Shown one piece after another: positions 24,450-27,429 of a stretch of 27,429 bases of DNA. This DNA comes from a virus: the IMG/VR virus record IMGVR_UViG_3300031566_000299, positions 1 to 27,429 of that record; one strand, given 5' to 3'. The notes under the pieces were generated by a model that made no database searches, was not told where the DNA came from, and worked only from the letters and a program-made list of their open reading frames with translations. Numbering within the stretch: the stretch's first letter is position 1; every line of letters begins with the position of its first letter. Both the position numbers and the translations under genes were made by a program.

Positions 24450-24747
24450 TTTCATTTCACCCCTCGATGCCGGAGCAACACCAGGCCTCACGCCGTCGCC
24501 GTGCTCGACATCGACCACACCACACTTCCCAAACCCCTCAGACAAAGGATTGAGAAAACATCCGCACACTTCCCGACTTTCATATTGCCGGGTGGGCCGG
24601 ATCAATTCAGAATGTTTTGTCGCAGGACTCAACGAACAGATATGGGCTGTGGACTTTAGGAATTTTGATATGGCACTTGAACGAACCAATGTGTGAAATC
24701 CCACACCAACACAAATCGGAATCGCCCAACGACCATAATGTTTGACG

Positions 24748-24778
24748 TGTGTGTCAAGCTTGTCAACCTTGTCATGTT
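24748..24778. repeat. TGTCA array A (iteron/operator-like)
   Basis: TGTCA occurs at 24752, 24761 and 24770, exactly 9 bp apart, so the sites lie on nearly one face of the helix. One more TGACG half-site lies at 24743-24747 on the other strand. This is the first of four such arrays in the non-coding region. Confidence 0.6.
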
Positions 24779-24826
24779 GGTGCATACGTTTCGCAGCCGG
24801 ATTCTTGCATGCTGGCCTATGCAGTT

Positions 24827-24868
24827 GCGTATGCATAAGTAGTTGAAAAGGTTGAATACACGAATGCA
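24827..24868 (+). repeat. 42-bp direct repeat, copy 1
   Basis: It begins GCGTATGCATAAGT (containing palindromic TATGCATA) and ends TTGAATACACGAATGCA. It matches copy 2 at 35 of 42 positions. It lies between TGTCA arrays A and B. Confidence 0.7.
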
Positions 24869-24895
24869 ATGCTGAATGCAGGCCGGTGGCATGTG

Positions 24896-24929
24896 TGACA
24901 TGTTTGTCATCGTTGTCATTCTTGTAGGA
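24896..24929. repeat. TGTCA array B (iteron/operator-like)
   Basis: TGACA at 24896, TGTCA at 24905 and 24914, and TGTAG at 24923 form a series with a strict 9-bp step. Arrays C and D end in a similar TGTA site. Confidence 0.6.
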
Positions 24930-24954
24930 TGGATTGCGGCCTTTCCGGTCCGCT

Positions 24955-24991
24955 CCACCAGATGGCGAGATGGCGCCATTGTTCCATTGTC
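24955..24991 (-). repeat. Dispersed repeat G, copy 2 (inverted orientation)
   Basis: Read on the minus strand, about 33 bases match the copies at 26092-26124 and 26196-26228 with three differences, sharing CCATCTCGCCATCTG. Read on the plus strand its 3' part is identical over 23 bases to copy 1. Confidence 0.7.
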
Positions 24992-25015
24992 CGGCCATTG
25001 TTCGTTGTTGCTTTG

Positions 25016-25057
25016 GCGTATGCATAAGTGTTTGAATTAATTGAATACACGATTGCA
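25016..25057 (+). repeat. 42-bp direct repeat, copy 2
   Basis: Second copy of the element at 24827-24868 (35 of 42 identical), 189 bases downstream. Both copies keep GCGTATGCATAAGT and TTGAATACACGA. Confidence 0.7.
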
Positions 25058-25088
25058 GGGGTGAGATGGACCGTGGGTGGCTTGGGTG

Positions 25089-25136
25089 GCCGGTCCCCGT
25101 AGGGGACAATGCTGTGGAGCTTGAGCATTGTGCTGG
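25089..25136. repeat. Stem-loop element X (related to Y)
   Basis: GTCCCC-GTA-GGGGAC (25093-25107) is a 6-bp hairpin with a 3-nt loop. AATGCT (25108-25113) and AGCATT (25124-25129) form a second hairpin immediately after. GTCCCCGT, ATGCT-TG and TGAGCATTGTG recur in the same order at 25970-26006 (element Y). Confidence 0.55.
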
Positions 25137-25734
25137 CTGGGCGTGGCACACGCACACATGGCATGCTTGGTGTTTGGTCAAGTAGGAATTATCAACGCCC
25201 AAGTTCAAGCAACCATCCTCCAATCAGCTTTCCAGGTTATCACTTAGCAGGTTGTTACAGCCCTTCCCAGTCTCATCCTTCATTGTCCGCTGTACGCTTT
25301 CCTGCACCTCATCCGCTTCCGTCCGCCTGTACATTTCGCTTTCCCGTTTCATCCCTCTGAATATACCCTTCGCACTCCCATTAGTCAAGCTTTTTCTTTC
25401 CCACTCATTGCCCTGTTGTGCTCCCCTTTGAAAACTTTTCTCAAACAGTCACGCCTCAATCGTGATGTCCAGGGCGAACTCAGGACCATTCTCACTTCCC
25501 GTGGCCTTGTTCATCGTGCTCCCCCGGTCCTTTCAGCTTCACTCACCTCATTCGATTCCGTCCAAAGCTTGAGCAATCCGTCTGCCTATGTAGATGAATG
25601 TTCATTATGTAGCATGGTAGGTGGATATGTAGCGTGGCCCCCCTTCCCCCTTTCCGCCCTGCTCTGGATGGCTCCATCTCCCATCCCCTCCATCTGGTGG
25701 TCCCCTCGATTTTTCCCCGCCAGGCACCGCATCG

Positions 25735-25777
25735 TGTCAACCTTTGTCATGTGTGTCAACCTTGTCAGGCTCTGTAG
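25735..25777. repeat. TGTCA array C (iteron/operator-like)
   Basis: TGTCA at 25735, 25745, 25754 and 25763, then TGTA at 25773: steps of 10, 9, 9 and 10 bp. The last site is within CTCTGTA, as in array D. Confidence 0.65.
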
Positions 25778-25881
25778 GTGAGTGGACCCGGTGCGCCGCT
25801 TCCCCTTCCCGTGTAATGGCCCGTCCCCCATCCCCTCCACTGTCCGCTCCACCTCGACAATCCTATACATCCATCAAGCTT

Positions 25882-25933
25882 TGTCGGCTTTGTCAAGCTT
25901 TGTCACCGGTGTCAAGGTTGTCACGCTCTGTAA
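25882..25933. repeat. TGTCA array D (iteron/operator-like)
   Basis: TGTCG at 25882, TGTCA at 25891, 25901, 25910 and 25919, and TGTA at 25929: steps of 9, 10, 9, 9 and 10 bp. This is the longest of the four arrays. Confidence 0.65.
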
Positions 25934-25965
25934 TCCGGCCCGGCCCCGCCCTCTCACCTCGCACG

Positions 25966-26006
25966 CCCGCCGTCCCCGTGATGCTCTGCCCTGTGAGCAT
26001 TGTGTT
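25966..26006. repeat. Stem-loop element Y (related to X)
   Basis: GTCCCCGTG is followed by ATGCTC (25981-25986) paired with GAGCAT (25995-26000). It repeats the layout of element X, without the first hairpin's right arm. Confidence 0.5.
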
Positions 26007-26064
26007 CCCCCTGGCCGCCGCTCGGATTCCGCCCGCCAAACACGTCATACAGCCGTGGTTTTGG

Positions 26065-26140
26065 GATTATGATGAGATATGATGGAATATGATGGAACAG
26101 TGGCTCCATCTCGCCATCTGATGGATTATGATGAGATATG
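26065..26140 (+). repeat. AT-rich direct repeat with repeat G, copy 1
   Basis: 76 bases that recur at 26164-26244. It begins GATTATGATGAGATATGATG, contains repeat G (GGAACAGTGGCTCCATCTCG, then CCATCTGATGG) and ends with GATTATGATGAGATATG again. The ATGA-rich flanks make it the most AT-rich part of the region. Confidence 0.75.
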
Positions 26141-26163
26141 ATGAGACTTGATGCCAAATGATA

Positions 26164-26244
26164 GATTATGATGAGATATGATATGATGGAATATGATGGA
26201 ACAGTGGCTCCATCTCGCCATCTGATGGATTATGATGAGATATG
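26164..26244 (+). repeat. AT-rich direct repeat with repeat G, copy 2
   Basis: Identical to 26065-26140 except for a 5-base insertion (an extra GATAT-type step), 99 bases downstream. The near-identity points to a recent duplication. Confidence 0.75.
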
Positions 26245-26269
26245 TAGCCTGGTTTAGCAAAATGTAGTC

Positions 26270-26323
26270 GGCTGAACAAAACTTCAGCCCCTTCCCGGCT
26301 CTCAACAGGTTGGGGCTGAAGTT
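26270..26323 (-). terminator. Terminator-like hairpin with a competing alternative stem
   Basis: Arms 26280-26291 and 26312-26323 form a perfect 12-bp stem (AACTTCAGCCCC / GGGGCTGAAGTT), loop 20 nt. On the minus strand the stem is followed by TTTTGTT, a short U-tract, about 80 bases after the stop of the 26405 gene. GGCTGAA at 26270-26276 can instead pair with TTCAGCC at 26283-26289, which uses the same arm, so the two hairpins exclude each other. It could end the upstream operon or be a conditional terminator. Confidence 0.55.
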
Positions 26324-26329
26324 GCTCAA

Positions 26330-26396
26330 CACGTCCGGGTCAAGGAGCCAACCGCCGGTGAGTTAGGCCAACGGCTGTGAAAAATCCCCGGACGTG
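26330..26396 (-). repeat. 10-bp inverted repeat with inner stems
   Basis: CACGTCCGGG (26330-26339) and CCCGGACGTG (26387-26396) are perfectly complementary. Inside, AGCC (26346-26349) can pair with GGCT (26373-26376), giving a multi-stem fold. It starts 8 bases after the stop of the upstream gene and precedes the terminator-like hairpin. No tRNA signature is present. Confidence 0.55.
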
Positions 26397-26404
26397 GAGC
26401 AAAA

Positions 26405-26884
26405 TCAATCGCTGGTCGCCGCTTCCCGGACTCTGTGCAATATCCCCAAGGCCACAGGCAACTCGCAACCCGAACACGGGTCACCAGGCAGGTGTCGGTC
26501 ATCCCCGCCGCAATCCCCGCACTGAGCTTCCATAGCTGCCAACGCTTCATCCAACTTGGGTATCGGTATGGCGGCCTGGTCCACCGTGGCCCCCTGTGTC
26601 ACGCAGGGCATCACCGTCTTGGCTACCTGCTTGCCCGCTTCCGGCTCCACCCCTTTCACCGTGATCCCGGCCCGCTCATCTGTCTCGATGTCCTGCCAGG
26701 TCAATTCCAGCTCACCCAGCCCCGGAAAGTAACAGGCTGTGATCTTGTGTGTTGCCTTTTCCTTCCGGTATGCCTTGGCCAGCACGCTCACCGCCAACTC
26801 CAGCCGGGTCAACTCCCTCAGATCACTATTGACGAACTCTGTCTTGAGCCGGTCCGCCAGTGCCAATGCTTCTTGTTCAGTCAC
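26405..26884 (-). CDS. Unknown protein with C-terminal Cys4 knuckle
   Basis: This 159-aa protein has a helical N-terminus (EQEALALADRLKTEF, LELAVSVLAKAYRKEK) and a Cys4 motif near the end, C122-x2-C125-x11-C137-x2-C140 (CGDCGG and CSGC), probably binding zinc. I do not recognise the family. A GTG at 26884 is preferred (AAGGGG 6 bases upstream) over the GTG directly before it at 26887. It overlaps the gene upstream by 8 bases. It is the last gene before the non-coding region. Confidence 0.65.
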   Translation of the reverse strand: MTEQEALALADRLKTEFVNSDLRELTRLELAVSVLAKAYRKEKATHKITACYFPGLGELELTWQDIETDERAGITVKGVEPEAGKQVAKTVMPCVTQGATVDQAAIPIPKLDEALAAMEAQCGDCGGDDRHLPGDPCSGCELPVALGILHRVREAATSD

Positions 26885-27429
26885 CACTTTCCCCTTTTTC
26901 GTTGTAAGTCCAACAAATAGACACCGCCCGGTCCGGTGCTGAGCACACTCCCCCCTCTACACTCACGTTCAACGGAAAAACATTTGTCAAGCGCAGCCGC
27001 TTCCCCTGCTTTGTGGTAATGATCCAATCTGTTTGATCCGCAACCCCTTTCACCACCATAAGTGCGACCGCATCATATGTTTCGCCCTTGTATGTTAATT
27101 GACCTGTGATCTGCCTGGGATTAGGCAATGGAACCAACTCCGACACACCGTGTATTGGATTCCCGTCCAATTCATCCTTCCATTGCCCTATCACCTCTGA
27201 CACCGGTGTCTCGAACAACTCCAACTCGCAATCACCTGTATTGTCGGCCATTCCGTCGCCCTCGCACACCTTACAATCGCCGCCGTTGAAGTCATCAACA
27301 CCTGCCCCCTCGCACGCCGGACATTCAACAATGGCTGTTTCAATTTCCTTCACAGGCACACCCGGATAACCGGCCCGGTGATGATCAGCTTCCATCGCCA
27401 CGTCATAGCACGTGCTTGAACAATATTCG
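26877..27429 (-). CDS. Cys-rich zinc-finger-like protein, partial (5' end outside window)
   Basis: The frame is open to the right edge: codons beyond the GTG at 27401 read EYCSSTCYDVAMEADHH, which looks like a Cys-pair knuckle continuing into the known part, so the true start is likely outside. Two further CxxCxG motifs follow (CPACEGAG and CKVCEGDG), like the zinc repeats of DnaJ-type proteins. The C-terminal half is a beta domain (ITGQLTYKGETYDAVALMVVKG, WIITTKQGKRLRLTNVFP). Function unknown. If the start is the GTG at 27401, the protein is 174 aa. Confidence 0.65.
   Translation of the reverse strand, partial: EYCSSTCYDVAMEADHHRAGYPGVPVKEIETAIVECPACEGAGVDDFNGGDCKVCEGDGMADNTGDCELELFETPVSEVIGQWKDELDGNPIHGVSELVPLPNPRQITGQLTYKGETYDAVALMVVKGVADQTDWIITTKQGKRLRLTNVFPLNVSVEGGVCSAPDRAVSICWTYNEKGESGD

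Larger units (their letters stand above)
25629..25934. repeat. Degenerate tandem repeat of about 150 bp (two units)
   Basis: Unit 1 (about 25629-25780) and unit 2 (about 25781-25934) share the order: C/T-rich CTTCCCC stretch, CCCATCCCCTCCA block (25680-25692 and 25827-25839), a CTCGA, then a TGTCA array ending CTCTGTA. Unit 1 also contains a disrupted copy of repeat G at 25666-25700. Similarity is clear by block order rather than by close identity. Confidence 0.5.
23806..26404. other. Repeat-rich region of about 2.6 kb without a convincing gene
   Basis: No frame here has a good ribosome-binding site together with protein-like composition. The minus strand is purine-rich from about 25200 to 25700, which yields artificial Glu/Lys/Arg-rich frames. 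In order from 23806 the stretch holds: a direct repeat and hairpins, a large inverted repeat (24027-24120), a 23-nt dispersed repeat, TGTCA arrays, a 42-bp repeat pair, GC-rich stem-loops, a degenerate 150-bp repeat unit, an AT-rich direct repeat, and two inverted repeats after the upstream gene. This fits an origin, packaging or control region, or a long structured RNA. Confidence 0.6.

Noticed and set aside
24349-24696. 115-codon plus-strand frame starting MATMALQIPDK
   Set aside because: There is no ribosome-binding site, its composition is not protein-like after the first 40 residues, and it covers repeat G. All convincing genes are on the other strand.
24827-25057. CRISPR-like array
   Set aside because: Only two 42-bp copies, diverged from each other and separated by 147 bases containing other repeats; no regular spacers and no cas genes.
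23802-25223. 473-codon minus-strand frame across the non-coding region
   Set aside because: It is rich in Cys, His, Ser and Pro without domain pattern, runs through repeats and hairpins, begins at a TTG lacking a spaced ribosome-binding site, and lies in a frame different from the small terminase gene at its end.
25235-25370. Minus-strand small frame beginning MKRESEMYRRTEADE (43 aa)
   Set aside because: The charged composition follows from a purine-rich strand, the only purine stretch (AGAGGG) directly abuts the ATG, and no neighbour or motif supports it. A real small gene is not excluded.
24748-25933. TTGACA sites in the arrays as -35 boxes of tandem promoters
   Set aside because: On the minus strand several TTGACA occur, but none has a TATAAT-like sequence at 16-19 bp, and the regular 9-10 bp steps fit binding-site arrays better.
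26330-26396. tRNA or tmRNA in the folded inverted repeat
   Set aside because: The stem length and loop sizes are wrong, and there is no T-loop TTC-type motif or CCA-type end.

Overview
The window is most likely part of the late (virion morphogenesis) region of a contractile-tailed bacterial virus or prophage. Every convincing gene lies on the minus strand, so transcription runs from right (27.4 kb) to left (1). Recognisable landmarks are a HK97-type head module (large terminase, PBSX-type portal, MuF-type minor head protein, XkdF-like protease, scaffold, major capsid protein) and a myovirus tail module (sheath, tube). No integrase, repressor, replication or lysis gene is visible, so lifestyle cannot be decided. 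GC looks to be slightly above 50 percent. Many genes have a G-rich ribosome-binding site (AAGGGGG). The host is a bacterium I cannot identify from the sequence.

Layout in transcription order. (1) 27429-26405: two overlapping small genes encoding Cys-pair (probable zinc-binding) proteins of unknown function; the first runs off the right edge. (2) 26404-23806: about 2.6 kb without a convincing gene. It is packed with dispersed repeats, four arrays of TGTCA half-sites phased at 9-10 bp, mutually exclusive hairpins, and a strongly folded stretch just upstream of the next gene. (3) 23805-22999: terminase small-subunit-like HTH protein. (4) 22987-16129: seven genes that look like surface or adhesin components: a small beta protein, a 907-aa beta-helix fibre, a fibre-domain protein, a zinc-ribbon protein, a 51-aa protein, an unknown, and a 564-aa beta-helix protein. 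They sit between the small and large terminase genes, where such genes are not usually found.

(5) 16127-7272: TerL, portal, MuF fused to a PI3/4-kinase-like C-terminal domain, a 75-aa protein, an XkdF-like protease with a long N-terminal extension, a scaffold with a strong internal start, and the major capsid protein with an Ig-like insert. (6) 7223-4040: small head/neck proteins, including a Lys/Ala-tailed one and one with a C2H2 finger, then connector, stopper-like and tail-completion-like genes. (7) 4043-43: a large unknown neck/tail protein, tail sheath and tail tube; the next gene may begin at the left edge.

Many genes overlap by 1-14 nt or are separated by tens of bases, which suggests long polycistronic transcripts. 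The most unusual parts are the repeat-rich non-coding region upstream of the terminase small subunit, the MuF-kinase fusion, and the displaced adhesin-like cassette.
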